Assembly: GCA_028705415.1 (NCBI GenBank)
Contig: JAQWDO010000001.1
Location: forward strand, 1-38,492
Direction of reading: 5' to 3'
Origin: Dehalococcoidales bacterium
GTDB taxonomy: Bacteria; Chloroflexota; Dehalococcoidia; Dehalococcoidales; CSSed11-197
DNA: 38,492 bases
The position numbers and the translations under genes were made by a program. The notes below the pieces were generated by a model. The model did not search any database, was not told the origin of the DNA, and worked only from the letters and a program-made list of their open reading frames with translations. Shown here piece after piece: positions 14,000 to 21,509 of this stretch. Every line of letters begins with the position of its first letter. The stretch's first letter is position 1.

Positions 14000-15457
14000 A
14001 TGAACCCAGAATTTGAAACCGTAATTGGCCTTGAAGTACACGCCCAGCTTACCACACGCAGCAAAATGTTTTGCCGGTGCGGCTCTGATTATGCCAGCGC
14101 TGAACCCAACACTCGTACCTGCCCGGTTTGCCTTGGTATGCCCGGAGTCCTGCCGACAATTAACCGGCAGGCAGTTGAAAATACCATCCTCACCGCCCTC
14201 GCTCTTAACTGCCAGGTCCCGGAGCGCGCCAAGTTCGACCGCAAAAATTACCCTTACCCGGACCTTGTAAAAGGTTATCAGATAAGTCAGTACGATGAGC
14301 CATTCGGGTTGGGTGGCTGGATAGAAGTTGAAACCGATGGGAATTCCCGCCGTTTGGGTATTACCCGTGTACACCTTGAAGAAGATGTCTGCAAACTCCT
14401 CCACCGCGGCACCGGCAGCAATGGATACAGCCTGGTTGATGCCAATCGAAGCGGAGTTCCTCTTATGGAAATAGTAAGCGAGCCGGATATGCGCTCTCCC
14501 GCCGAAGCCCGTAACTATCTGATAAAACTCAGAAGCATTTTGCGTTATCTGGGAGTATCGCTGGCCAACATGGAAGAAGGCAGTTTCCGCTGTGATGCCA
14601 ATATTTCCATCCGGCCGAAGGGTTCGGAAGAGCTGCTTGCCAAGGTTGAAGTAAAAAACATGAACAGCCTGAAAGCCGTATACCGCGCGCTTGAATTCGA
14701 GGCTGAACGTCAGAGAAAGGCATTCATCAACGGTGAAAAAATAAACCAGGAGACTCGCGGCTGGGTAGAAGAAACCGGAAAAACCGTCAGCCAGCGCAGC
14801 AAGGAATATGCACATGATTACCGGTATTTTCCAGAGCCCGATTTGCCTCCTCTTGAAGTCAGCCGGGAATGGGTAGAAAATATCCGGTGCCGGATGCCGG
14901 AGCTTCCCGATCAGCGGTGCCAGCGTTTTATAAAAGATTATTCATTATCTGATTACGACGCCGGAATACTCACTGCAAGTAAAGAAGCGGCAGATTATTT
15001 TGAAACCGTACTCAGTGAGTCCGGGCGCTCCCCCAAAGAAGTCGCCAACTGGATAGCCGGGCCGGTTTCCGGGATTATAAATGCTCAGGGCATTGATTTT
15101 GAAGACTTTGGCAAAAAGGTTTCACCGGAAGAAATGACCGGGTTACTTAAGCTTGAAGGCAGTGGTTCAATCAATATGGCAACAGCCAAAACAGTACTGG
15201 AAGAAATGTTTAACACCGGAAAGAGCGCGGCAACCCTGGTTAATGAAAAGGGATTGACCCAGATCAGCGGTTCTGAGGAACTGGACCAATTTGCCGTTCA
15301 AGTTATTGAAGCCAATCCATCCGCAGTAGCAGATTTCAAGGCCGGCAAAGAACAGGCTCTCAAGTTTTTAATCGGGCAGATGATGCGGCTGACCAGAGGA
15401 AGAGCCAACCCGGAAATTGCTGCGGATATTTTAAAACGCAAGCTGGAGGAATATTAA
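14000..15457 (+). CDS. gatB: Aspartyl/glutamyl-tRNA(Asn/Gln) amidotransferase subunit B
   Basis: 485 residues, full length for GatB. Signatures: IGLEVHAQLTTRSKMFCRC at the N-terminus, the Cys pairs (CRCG and CPVCLG) of the zinc site, DLVKGYQISQYDEPF, and EVKNMNSLKAVYRALEFE. The C-terminal 150 residues form the YqeY-like tail that holds the tRNA. The enzyme activates Glu- or Asp-charged tRNA with ATP so that GatA-derived ammonia makes Gln- or Asn-tRNA, in the cytoplasm. gatA and gatC are not in the window. The gene is followed after three bases by secG. A 374-codon open frame on the opposite strand is a shadow. Confidence 0.95.
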   Translation: MNPEFETVIGLEVHAQLTTRSKMFCRCGSDYASAEPNTRTCPVCLGMPGVLPTINRQAVENTILTALALNCQVPERAKFDRKNYPYPDLVKGYQISQYDEPFGLGGWIEVETDGNSRRLGITRVHLEEDVCKLLHRGTGSNGYSLVDANRSGVPLMEIVSEPDMRSPAEARNYLIKLRSILRYLGVSLANMEEGSFRCDANISIRPKGSEELLAKVEVKNMNSLKAVYRALEFEAERQRKAFINGEKINQETRGWVEETGKTVSQRSKEYAHDYRYFPEPDLPPLEVSREWVENIRCRMPELPDQRCQRFIKDYSLSDYDAGILTASKEAADYFETVLSESGRSPKEVANWIAGPVSGIINAQGIDFEDFGKKVSPEEMTGLLKLEGSGSINMATAKTVLEEMFNTGKSAATLVNEKGLTQISGSEELDQFAVQVIEANPSAVADFKAGKEQALKFLIGQMMRLTRGRANPEIAADILKRKLEEY

Positions 15458-15460
15458 AAT

Positions 15461-15679
15461 ATGCAAACTTACTTGTTGGTGGCCCAGATAATTATTTCAG
15501 TTGCGCTGATTGCGGTTCTGCTCCTGCAGGTACGCGGAGGTGGCCTGGGAGGGATATTTGGGCAGGCAGATACCGTTTACCGCACACGCCGCGGCATAGA
15601 GAAAACCCTTTTTAATCTGACTATCATACTAACGGTGTTATTTATCGGCGTTGCACTTCTGATTCTTGCCGTTGCCTAG
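15461..15679 (+). CDS. secG: Preprotein translocase subunit SecG
   Basis: 72 residues with two membrane helices (about 3-23 and 50-71) joined by a short Gly-rich loop containing RGGGLGGIFGQADTVYRTRRG, the SecG signature. It assists SecYE in moving proteins across the cytoplasmic membrane. It starts three bases after gatB stops, with GGAGG upstream inside the gatB end, so the two are one transcription unit, closed by the palindrome at 15724-15749. Confidence 0.92.
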   Translation: MQTYLLVAQIIISVALIAVLLLQVRGGGLGGIFGQADTVYRTRRGIEKTLFNLTIILTVLFIGVALLILAVA

Positions 15680-15723
15680 ATAAAGCCTTTCGCTGGCTTC
15701 TGCGCCACATATCAGAATTAAAC

Positions 15724-15749
15724 GGGCTCCGTGGATATCCACGGAGCCC
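15724..15749. terminator. Perfect palindromic terminator after secG
   Basis: A 26-bp perfect palindrome starts GGGCTCCGTGGA and ends with its inverse; it can fold into an 11-bp stem. It is followed by TGTTGTTACTT on the plus strand. It may also stop the minus-strand small transcript from 16017. Confidence 0.65.
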
Positions 15750-15890
15750 TGTTGTTACTTATTCAACTGTAACTTACTGCTTCGCTCCCTACCTCTCCAA
15801 CCTGACAACAGCCAGAAGACCTCCTTTACCAAACGGAGGATAATCTACTCGAGAGGCTTGGGGGCCTTCTCCCGCTCCTCACTGGTGATG

Positions 15891-15968
15891 CTAACCGACC
15901 TTGCCCTTCACCAGCAAGGAGCAGCAACGAGGAAATTTTCTCCGGCATAAAACGGCTATAATCTCCAT
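15891..15968 (-). CDS. 25-codon small ORF with strong ribosome site
   Basis: The frame reads MEIIAVLCRRKFPR, then CCSLLVKGKVG and a stop. It is short, basic and has three Cys. AAAGGAGGTG lies six bases upstream of the ATG, one of the best ribosome sites in the window, and a perfect TTGACA/TATAAT promoter with a leader hairpin lies just before it. I do not recognise the peptide. It may be a true small protein, or the ORF may be a leader peptide within a small RNA of about 300 nt. A longer frame extending to 16130 is ruled out as it begins upstream of the promoter. Confidence 0.5.
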   Translation of the reverse strand: MEIIAVLCRRKFPRCCSLLVKGKVG

Positions 15969-15987
15969 CACGCCACCTCCTTTCCGG

Positions 15988-16020
15988 TATTGGAGGGTTA
16001 CTCTTCGTCCCCCTCCAATA
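15988..16020 (-). promoter_or_regulatory. 5' leader hairpin of the small transcript
   Basis: TATTGGAGGG and CCCTCCAATA pair as a 10-bp stem around a 13-base loop. The predicted transcript starts within the first arm, so the hairpin would sit at the very 5' end, a position that often protects mRNA. Confidence 0.5.
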
Positions 16021-16023
16021 TTC

Positions 16024-16051
16024 ATTATAATGTATGCAGAGAAAATGTCAA
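16024..16051 (-). promoter_or_regulatory. Perfect-consensus sigma-70 promoter
   Basis: Minus strand TTGACA (16051-16046), 16-base spacer, TATAAT (16029-16024): both hexamers are exact consensus, the only such case I found here. The start is expected near 16017. Confidence 0.75.
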
Positions 16052-16116
16052 TAGTATATAAATTAATCAAATAAAATAAAAAGAATTTTAATCCAGGAGC
16101 AATTTCTCTTGCCGGA

Positions 16117-16145
16117 TTGGCAATATCCAACCTTTTGGGTATAGA
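16117..16145 (+). promoter_or_regulatory. Possible lysC promoter
   Basis: TTGGCA (16117-16122), 17 bases, TATAGA (16140-16145). The leader of about 45 bases contains GGGT and ACCC words that can pair in two alternative ways. Confidence 0.4.
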
Positions 16146-16197
16146 ATATGGGTAATTTCACCCTGAAAATGGGTAGTATCACACAAGGGTAAAACTG

Positions 16198-17415
16198 ATG
16201 CCTCTAGTAATTCAAAAATACGGCGGTTCCTCCGTAGCTGACGGAGAAAAAATCATGAATGTTGCCCGCAGAATTGCAAGAACTGCAGAAAGCGGCAACC
16301 AGGTAGTTGCTGTAGTATCCGCAATGGGGGATACCACCGACGACCTGCTTAAAATCGCCTATGACGTGTGCGATAACCCCGGCAGCCGTGAACTGGACGT
16401 GCTTCTCTCTACCGGCGAAATTGTCTCTTCTACGCTGCTGGCCATGGCGCTTAAATCACTCGGCGCAAAATCTATCAGCCTGACCGGAGCCCAGGCAGGT
16501 ATCCGAACTGACAATTCCTACTCCAGGGCACGCATAACCAATATCGATCCCCGGCGCATTATCAAGGAGCTTGACAAGGGCAATATCGTCATCGTAGCCG
16601 GGTTTCAGGGAATTAACGATGAAATGGATACCACCACTCTCGGCCGTGGCGGTTCTGATACAACTGCGGTCGCTCTGGCAGCAAGCCTTAATGCAGACAA
16701 GTGTGAAATATATACCGACGTTACCGGGGTATACACGGCAGACCCGCGTATCGTCAGCCAGGCCAAAAAGCTTGATGAAATCGGGTATGAAGAAATGCTT
16801 GAAATGAGCACCTACGGAGCCAATGTTATGCACCCCAGAGCGGTGGAGCTTGGCCAAATATACAATATACCTATCCTGGTTGCTTCCAGCTTTCTGGAAA
16901 GCCCAGGAACATTAATCCATGGAGGCATACCAGTGGAAGGACGAAACAGAGTAACCGGAATAGCACAGGATTTGAACGTAGCCAAGATTACAATCGTCGG
17001 CGTGCCGGACAGGCCGGGTATAGCGGGAACGATTTTTGAAAGGCTTGCCGCTGCCGGAATCAGCGTAGATACGATAGTTCAGAATGCAAGTATTGAAAAC
17101 ATTACTGATTTGACCTTTACCATAGCTAAAAGCGATCTTGCCCCCGCCATGGAAATCGTCAAACCCATAGCTGCTGAAATTGGTGCGCGGGACTGCGTAT
17201 TTGATTCCTCAGTTGGCAAAGTCAGCATTATAGGCACCGGCATCCAGACCAGCCCGGGATATGCTGCCAGGATGTTTGCAACTCTCAGCCGGGAAAGCAT
17301 CAATATTATGCTGATCTCTACCTCGGAAATCCGTATTACCTGCATCATAAAGGAAGACCGGGTCAAGGACGCCGTGAGGGCCCTGCACCAGGCTTTCGAG
17401 CTGGAACAGGCATAA
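16198..17415 (+). CDS. lysC: Aspartate kinase, monofunctional
   Basis: 405 residues. The N-terminal kinase domain starts VIQKYGGSSVADGEKI and includes GFQGINDEMDTTTLGRGGSDTTAVALAASL and YTDVTGVYTADPR. Two ACT domains fill the C-terminal third (from about residue 265), with VPDRPGIAGTIFERLAAAGISVD and the second beginning near KVSIIGTG, the allosteric site for lysine and/or threonine. It phosphorylates aspartate as the first step to lysine, threonine, methionine and diaminopimelate. Length and domains are those of the standard enzyme. Only a weak ribosome site (AAGGGT) precedes ATG 16198. The gene stands alone and ends in a strong bidirectional terminator. Confidence 0.95.
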   Translation: MPLVIQKYGGSSVADGEKIMNVARRIARTAESGNQVVAVVSAMGDTTDDLLKIAYDVCDNPGSRELDVLLSTGEIVSSTLLAMALKSLGAKSISLTGAQAGIRTDNSYSRARITNIDPRRIIKELDKGNIVIVAGFQGINDEMDTTTLGRGGSDTTAVALAASLNADKCEIYTDVTGVYTADPRIVSQAKKLDEIGYEEMLEMSTYGANVMHPRAVELGQIYNIPILVASSFLESPGTLIHGGIPVEGRNRVTGIAQDLNVAKITIVGVPDRPGIAGTIFERLAAAGISVDTIVQNASIENITDLTFTIAKSDLAPAMEIVKPIAAEIGARDCVFDSSVGKVSIIGTGIQTSPGYAARMFATLSRESINIMLISTSEIRITCIIKEDRVKDAVRALHQAFELEQA

Positions 17416-17416
17416 A

Positions 17417-17448
17417 AAATATGGCGGCCTTTCCCGGCCGCCATATTT
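17417..17448. terminator. Bidirectional terminator between lysC and the NifU-like gene
   Basis: AAATATGGCGGCC and GGCCGCCATATTT form a 13-bp perfect stem with loop TTTCCC, with A/T-rich flanks on both sides, between convergent genes. Confidence 0.85.
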
Positions 17449-17469
17449 ACTTTCCCAATTCAAAATTAT

Positions 17470-17691
17470 CTATACATTAACTACTTCTTTGACCCCGGGT
17501 ACTTCCTGTTTGAGCAGGCGCTCAATACCATTTTTCAGAGTCATTGAAGACATCGGGCAACCGGCGCAGGCACCTTTCAAGCTAACCTTGACGATGCCAT
17601 CTTCGGTAACATCAACCAGTTCGACATTACCCCCATCTGCCTGCAGGCTGGGGCGGATTTTATCCAGAACCGCTGCCACTGCTTCTCGCAT
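17470..17691 (-). CDS. NifU-like C-terminal-domain iron-sulfur scaffold protein
   Basis: 73 residues from ATG 17691, which has AAGGAG six bases upstream; the frame continues to a TTG at 17721 but that start lacks a site. The whole protein is the NifU C-terminal domain: LDKIRPSLQADGGNVELVDV and KGACAGCPMSSMTLKNGIE with Cys42-x2-Cys45, which binds a transferable [4Fe-4S] cluster as a dimer. It works in the cytoplasm in Fe-S assembly or delivery. It is co-transcribed with the preceding 41-codon Cys-rich gene. Confidence 0.9.
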   Translation of the reverse strand: MREAVAAVLDKIRPSLQADGGNVELVDVTEDGIVKVSLKGACAGCPMSSMTLKNGIERLLKQEVPGVKEVVNV

Positions 17692-17721
17692 TAATATCTC
17701 CTTTTTAAATTTCTTTACCAA

Positions 17722-17847
17722 CTATTCCCCGGATTCAGTTTGCTTGTTCTCCTGATTCCCATGACACTCCAAAACCTGCTCGGGGGAGCATTCTCCGGGT
17801 TTACCTTTCAGCCTTTCCGGGTGCTCACATCCACATTCCTGACACAT
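17722..17847 (-). CDS. 41-residue Cys-rich protein (MCQECGC)
   Basis: The frame begins MCQECGCEHPERL, contains GECSPEQVLECHG and ends with a charged tail; five Cys and two His in 41 residues suggest metal binding. AAGGAGAG lies five bases before the ATG. The MCxxCGC start resembles the metal-binding N-terminus of HypB, but nothing else of HypB is present. It lies 30 bases upstream of the NifU-like gene on the same strand and under a near-consensus promoter, so it may help load iron or nickel, or be a small Fe-S partner; this is inference. Small proteins with this start occur in other anaerobes, as far as I recall. Confidence 0.7.
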   Translation of the reverse strand: MCQECGCEHPERLKGKPGECSPEQVLECHGNQENKQTESGE

Positions 17848-17897
17848 TGTTGCTCTCCTTGTGTTAAAATGGTAGTTTGATAAGATGATAGATTGAG

Positions 17898-17925
17898 ATT
17901 ATCATACAGCTCATTAAAACGTCAA
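17898..17925 (-). promoter_or_regulatory. Promoter of the MCQECGC/NifU-like unit
   Basis: Minus strand TTGACG (17925-17920), 16 bases, GATAAT (17903-17898); the leader is about 45 bases. Confidence 0.65.
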
Positions 17926-17958
17926 TTTCGGACTGGAATATTTTTTCTTAAAAACACC

Positions 17959-17988
17959 TTGCAAAAGTATATGTTTTTCGTTTACTAT
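17959..17988 (+). promoter_or_regulatory. Possible promoter of the TPR-gyrA unit
   Basis: TTGCAA (17959-17964), 18 bases, TACTAT (17983-17988), about 60 bases ahead of the TPR gene. Confidence 0.4.
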
Positions 17989-18055
17989 TTGAAGCTTGTG
18001 TTTGGTCTCATTCCAGACACCGATTAAAAAGATTTATAAACAGAAGAGAGGATAA

Positions 18056-18862
18056 ATGGTACAAGAAACGGAAAAACCGGTTTTTGTTCTTCCATCAACC
18101 AGCCGGAAGGCTATAAACCTGGCCATGGAAGGCCGGTGGCAGGAAGCTGTGGCTGCCAACCTGTCAATCATTGAGGGTTCACCCTGTGATGTAGACGCTC
18201 ACAACCGTCTTGGCCGTGCATACATGGAACTGGGCGAATATGCCCCGGCAAGAGATGCATACAGCCGTGCTTATGAGCTTGATCCGTATAATTCAATTGC
18301 TGAAAAAAACCTCCGGCGGCTTTCACAATTGGGCGAAGGGGTCAGCCATAAGGCACCACCCCTTACCAGACTGGATCCGGAACACTTTATAGAAGAACCC
18401 GGTAAAGCCGGGGTAGTAAGCCTCCAAAGGGAAGCACCGCAAGAAACCTGGGCAAGTATTGTTGTCGGAGAAAAGGTAAACCTGGCTATCGAAGGCGCCC
18501 ACCTCAAGGTCGAAACTGAACAGGGAGAATACCTGGGAATAATAGATTCACGCCAGAGCCAGCGGCTTATAAAACTGATGAGAGGCGGCAACCATTACAG
18601 TTCCAAGGTGGTGAGCGCAACGGGCTCAAAAGCCATTATAATAAGGGAAGTATTCCAGCATCCGTCACAGCATGGGATAATTTCATTCCCTTCCCGCAAT
18701 CTTGACCGGGTCGAACGCTATACCGGAGACCAGCTCGCAGGAGCGAAAGTCAGCATAAGCACCGATTCCGGTGATGACAGCTACTACGCAGAAAGCGACG
18801 AGGAAGATGAATGGACAGACAGCAGTGATGATAATTATGACGACCAGGAAGAAACTAATTAG
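18056..18862 (+). CDS. TPR-repeat protein of unknown function
   Basis: 268 residues in three parts. Residues about 15-85 hold two tetratricopeptide repeats (AMEGRWQEAVAANLSIIEGSPCDVDAHNRLGR is split between them, then AYMELGEYAPARDAYSRAYELDPYN). The middle (about 130-225) looks like a compact beta-rich domain (VVGEKVNLAIEGAHLKVE). The last 30 residues are strongly acidic (Asp/Glu/Ser-rich). TPRs bind other proteins; the acidic tail could mimic or contact nucleic-acid-binding partners. It lies 11 bases before gyrA and shares its transcript, so a tie to replication or topology is possible but unproven. No enzyme motif seen. Confidence 0.75.
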   Translation: MVQETEKPVFVLPSTSRKAINLAMEGRWQEAVAANLSIIEGSPCDVDAHNRLGRAYMELGEYAPARDAYSRAYELDPYNSIAEKNLRRLSQLGEGVSHKAPPLTRLDPEHFIEEPGKAGVVSLQREAPQETWASIVVGEKVNLAIEGAHLKVETEQGEYLGIIDSRQSQRLIKLMRGGNHYSSKVVSATGSKAIIIREVFQHPSQHGIISFPSRNLDRVERYTGDQLAGAKVSISTDSGDDSYYAESDEEDEWTDSSDDNYDDQEETN

Positions 18863-18873
18863 GAGACCTTGAT

Positions 18874-21315
18874 ATGGATTTAACCACAGGAAACATCAAC
18901 GACATCAAAATTGAAGACGAAATGCGCTCCAGCTATCTGGACTATGCCATGAGCGTGATCATCGCCCGGGCATTGCCCGACGTGAGAGACGGGCTTAAAC
19001 CGGTCCAGAGGCGTATCCTTTTTGCCATGCGGGAGCTTGGTATAACCCATAGCGGCTCCCATAAAAAGAGCGCCAGGGTCGTTGGAGAAGTACTGGGTAA
19101 ATACCATCCACACGGAGATTCTTCAGTATATGATGCAATGGTTCGCATGGCCCAGGATTTTTCCATGCGCCATACCCTGATCGATGGACAGGGCAACTTC
19201 GGAAGTGTAGATAACGATCCCCCGGCAGCTATGCGTTACACCGAGGTAAGGCTGTCTGCTATCGCAGAACATATGCTGATGGACCTTGATAAAGAAACCG
19301 TCAACTTCATGCCCAACTTCGACGACAGCCTGAAGGAGCCGGTAGTGCTGCCAAGCAGGCTGCCAAACCTTCTGGTAAACGGATCTGCCGGCATTGCTGT
19401 TGGCATGGCGACAAATATCCCGCCCCACAACCTGGGAGAGATTTGCAGTGCTATCAACTATCTGATCGATAATCCCGAAGCCTCGGTCAGTGATTTGATG
19501 CAGATAGTTAAAGGCCCGGATTTCCCCACCGGAGCGATAATTCAAGGCGTTGAGGGAATACGAAGCGCCTATGCTACCGGACACGGGCGCGTGGTGGTTA
19601 AGGCCCGGGCATTTATTGATGAAACACCAAACGGGCGTTACCAGATTATTGTAAATGAACTGCCGTACCAGGTTAACAAGGCTGCGTTGATTGAACGGAT
19701 TGCCAGCTTGATTAAAGAGAAGAAAATTACCGGCATCAGCGATCTGAGAGATGAGTCAGACCGGCAGGGAATGCGAATTGTAATTGAATTGAAAAGGGAA
19801 GGCCAGCCACAACAGGTACTCAACAACCTGTTCAAGCGCACCCCGATGCAATCGGCTTTCTTCGTCAATATGCTGGCCCTGGTCGATGGGCAGCCTCGAG
19901 TACTCAGCCTGAAAGAAGCCCTGCAGCATTTTATCAGCTTCCGCCAGGAAGTAATAACCAGAAGGACTGAATACGAGCTCAGGGGCGCCAGGGACCGCGC
20001 GCATATTCTTGAAGGTTTAAAAATTGCGCTTGATTTCATAGAAGAAGTGATTGCCACCATTCGCGCTGCCAAATCAGCTGAGGAAGCACGGGGCGAGCTG
20101 ATGGTAAAATTCGAACTGAGCCAGATACAGGCACAAGCCATCCTGGATATGCAGCTCAGGAGGCTCGCCAATCTTGAAAGGCAAAAAATCCTTGATGAAT
20201 ACACTGAGGTGCTCAAGCTCATAAGCCACCTCGAAGATTTGCTTGCAAGCCCCGGTAAAATACTTGGCGTAGTTAAAAAAGAAATCGGGGAACTCAAATC
20301 CAAAGAAGCCAATCCGCGCAAAAGTGAAATCAACGAACAGGAAGCTCTGGCATTCAGCGAAGAGGATTTGATACCTCACCAGGCTATGGTGGTGACACTC
20401 AGCGACCGCGGTTTTATTAAAAGAGTTCCGGCAGAAAGCTTCACTCCCCAGCACCGAGGGGGCAAAGGTATTATCGGAATGGTTACCCGCGAAGCTGATA
20501 CCGTCCGCTTCCTGCTGTATGCCGATACTCATGACAACCTGCTCTTTTTTACCGACCGGGGGAGGGTTTTCAGCATCAGGTGCCATGAGGTTCCCCTGGA
20601 TGTTTCACGGGTCAGTAAAGGCCTGTCAATTATCAACCTTATTCCCCTTCAGGATGGCGAACGAGTCACCGCTTTGGTAGACGTAAAGGAATTCAGCGAA
20701 GACTGGTTCATGATTCTGGCAACTCAAAAGGGAGAGATAAAGAAAGTCGATATCAACAGCTTCAGTTCGATCCGCTCGAGCGGGCTGCTGGCAATGGACC
20801 TCGATAAGGACGATTGCCTGGTTAGCGTAAGAATGGGGACAAATGAAAACGATGTCGTCCTGGTAACCAGAAACGGGCAGTCTATCCGCTTCCCGGTCAA
20901 GGATATTCGTACCAGTCTCAGAGCCAGCGGTGGAGTAAAAGCCATCAAACTCCTGGACGGCGATCAGACGGTTGCCATGGATATGGTAAATCCCGAAGCT
21001 TACCTTCTGGTGGTTACCGAACGCGGTTTCGGTAAGATTACGCCTCTTTCCAGGTACCCCGTACAAAAACGAGCCGGCAGTGGAGTTAAAACCTTCAGTC
21101 TTACCAGTAAAACCGGGCAGGTTACCGCCGCAGCGCAGGTCACAGAAACCCGCCAGGTAATGCTGATTTCAGCTCATGGTGTGGTAACCCGCACGCCGGT
21201 CAGAGAAGAAGATCCACGCAAGGGAATCACTGTTCAGGGTCGCTCTACACAGGGTGTTAAACTGATGGACATTAAACCCGAGGATGCCCTGGTCGCCATT
21301 ACCGTTTTCGACTAG
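18874..21315 (+). CDS. gyrA: DNA gyrase subunit A
   Basis: 813 residues. The catalytic tyrosine is Tyr122 in AAMRYTE, and the quinolone-target segment reads YHPHGDSSVYDAMVRMAQ, with the usual Ser and Asp. The C-terminal beta-pinwheel contains QHRGGKG at 526-532, a slightly altered GyrA box (QRRGGKG), which marks it as gyrase rather than topoisomerase IV ParC. With GyrB it introduces negative supercoils by cutting and passing duplex DNA with ATP. GyrB is not in the window. ATG 18874 is preceded by AGGAGA. The stop lies two bases from the end of the convergent ferredoxin gene. Confidence 0.96.
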   Translation: MDLTTGNINDIKIEDEMRSSYLDYAMSVIIARALPDVRDGLKPVQRRILFAMRELGITHSGSHKKSARVVGEVLGKYHPHGDSSVYDAMVRMAQDFSMRHTLIDGQGNFGSVDNDPPAAMRYTEVRLSAIAEHMLMDLDKETVNFMPNFDDSLKEPVVLPSRLPNLLVNGSAGIAVGMATNIPPHNLGEICSAINYLIDNPEASVSDLMQIVKGPDFPTGAIIQGVEGIRSAYATGHGRVVVKARAFIDETPNGRYQIIVNELPYQVNKAALIERIASLIKEKKITGISDLRDESDRQGMRIVIELKREGQPQQVLNNLFKRTPMQSAFFVNMLALVDGQPRVLSLKEALQHFISFRQEVITRRTEYELRGARDRAHILEGLKIALDFIEEVIATIRAAKSAEEARGELMVKFELSQIQAQAILDMQLRRLANLERQKILDEYTEVLKLISHLEDLLASPGKILGVVKKEIGELKSKEANPRKSEINEQEALAFSEEDLIPHQAMVVTLSDRGFIKRVPAESFTPQHRGGKGIIGMVTREADTVRFLLYADTHDNLLFFTDRGRVFSIRCHEVPLDVSRVSKGLSIINLIPLQDGERVTALVDVKEFSEDWFMILATQKGEIKKVDINSFSSIRSSGLLAMDLDKDDCLVSVRMGTNENDVVLVTRNGQSIRFPVKDIRTSLRASGGVKAIKLLDGDQTVAMDMVNPEAYLLVVTERGFGKITPLSRYPVQKRAGSGVKTFSLTSKTGQVTAAAQVTETRQVMLISAHGVVTRTPVREEDPRKGITVQGRSTQGVKLMDIKPEDALVAITVFD

Positions 21316-21317
21316 AA

Positions 21318-21509
21318 TCAAAGCTGAGCAATAGAAATTGCGCCAGTGGGGCAAGTGCGTTCGCATCCACCGAGACGATCGCACTTGTTTTCATCCGTTA
21401 CCCGGCATATATCGGAAGCGTCGATAAAAAGGATTTTTGCCGGGCACATACTGACGCACGCGCCACAGCCGGTGCACAGATCTGAGTTTATGTTAACTAT
21501 ATGATTCAA
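21318..21509 (-). CDS. Two-cluster ferredoxin with one altered cysteine motif
   Basis: 63 residues. The first motif is regular: Cys12-x2-Cys15-x2-Cys18-x3-Cys22-Pro, with its fourth partner in the second half. The second is Cys43-x2-Leu46-x2-Cys49-x3-Cys53-Pro: the second ligand is Leu, giving the CDxLGxC variant known from some ferredoxin domains; a 3Fe cluster, or Cys35 as substitute ligand, is possible. It would carry electrons in the cytoplasm. The start is TTG at 21509, which overlaps the radical SAM stop (TTGA), with AAAGGAG about ten bases upstream. Translational coupling suggests it could be an electron donor to that enzyme; this is inference. Confidence 0.85.
   Translation of the reverse strand: MNHIVNINSDLCTGCGACVSMCPAKILFIDASDICRVTDENKCDRLGGCERTCPTGAISIAQL

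Larger units (their letters stand above)
15720..16017 (-). ncRNA. Candidate small transcript, about 300 nt
   Basis: Inferred extent from the predicted start of the 16024-16051 promoter to the bidirectional palindrome at 15724-15749. It contains the 25-codon ORF, a second AAAGGAGG (about 15822-15829 on the minus strand) with no long frame after it, and several G-rich stems. No known RNA family was recognised. The rest of the 15680-16197 gap shows no other gene. Confidence 0.35.

Noticed and set aside
13691..14815. Long open frame of 374 codons on the minus strand
   Set aside because: It lies across gatB and the upstream gap, has no family features, and gatB on the other strand is certain.
16046..16051. 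Promoter elements for lysC from the TGTCAA/ATTATA words
   Set aside because: They read as a consensus promoter only on the minus strand, away from lysC.
15891..16130. 79-codon version of the small minus-strand ORF
   Set aside because: Its first codons lie upstream of the consensus promoter; only the 25-codon form from 15968 fits the transcript.
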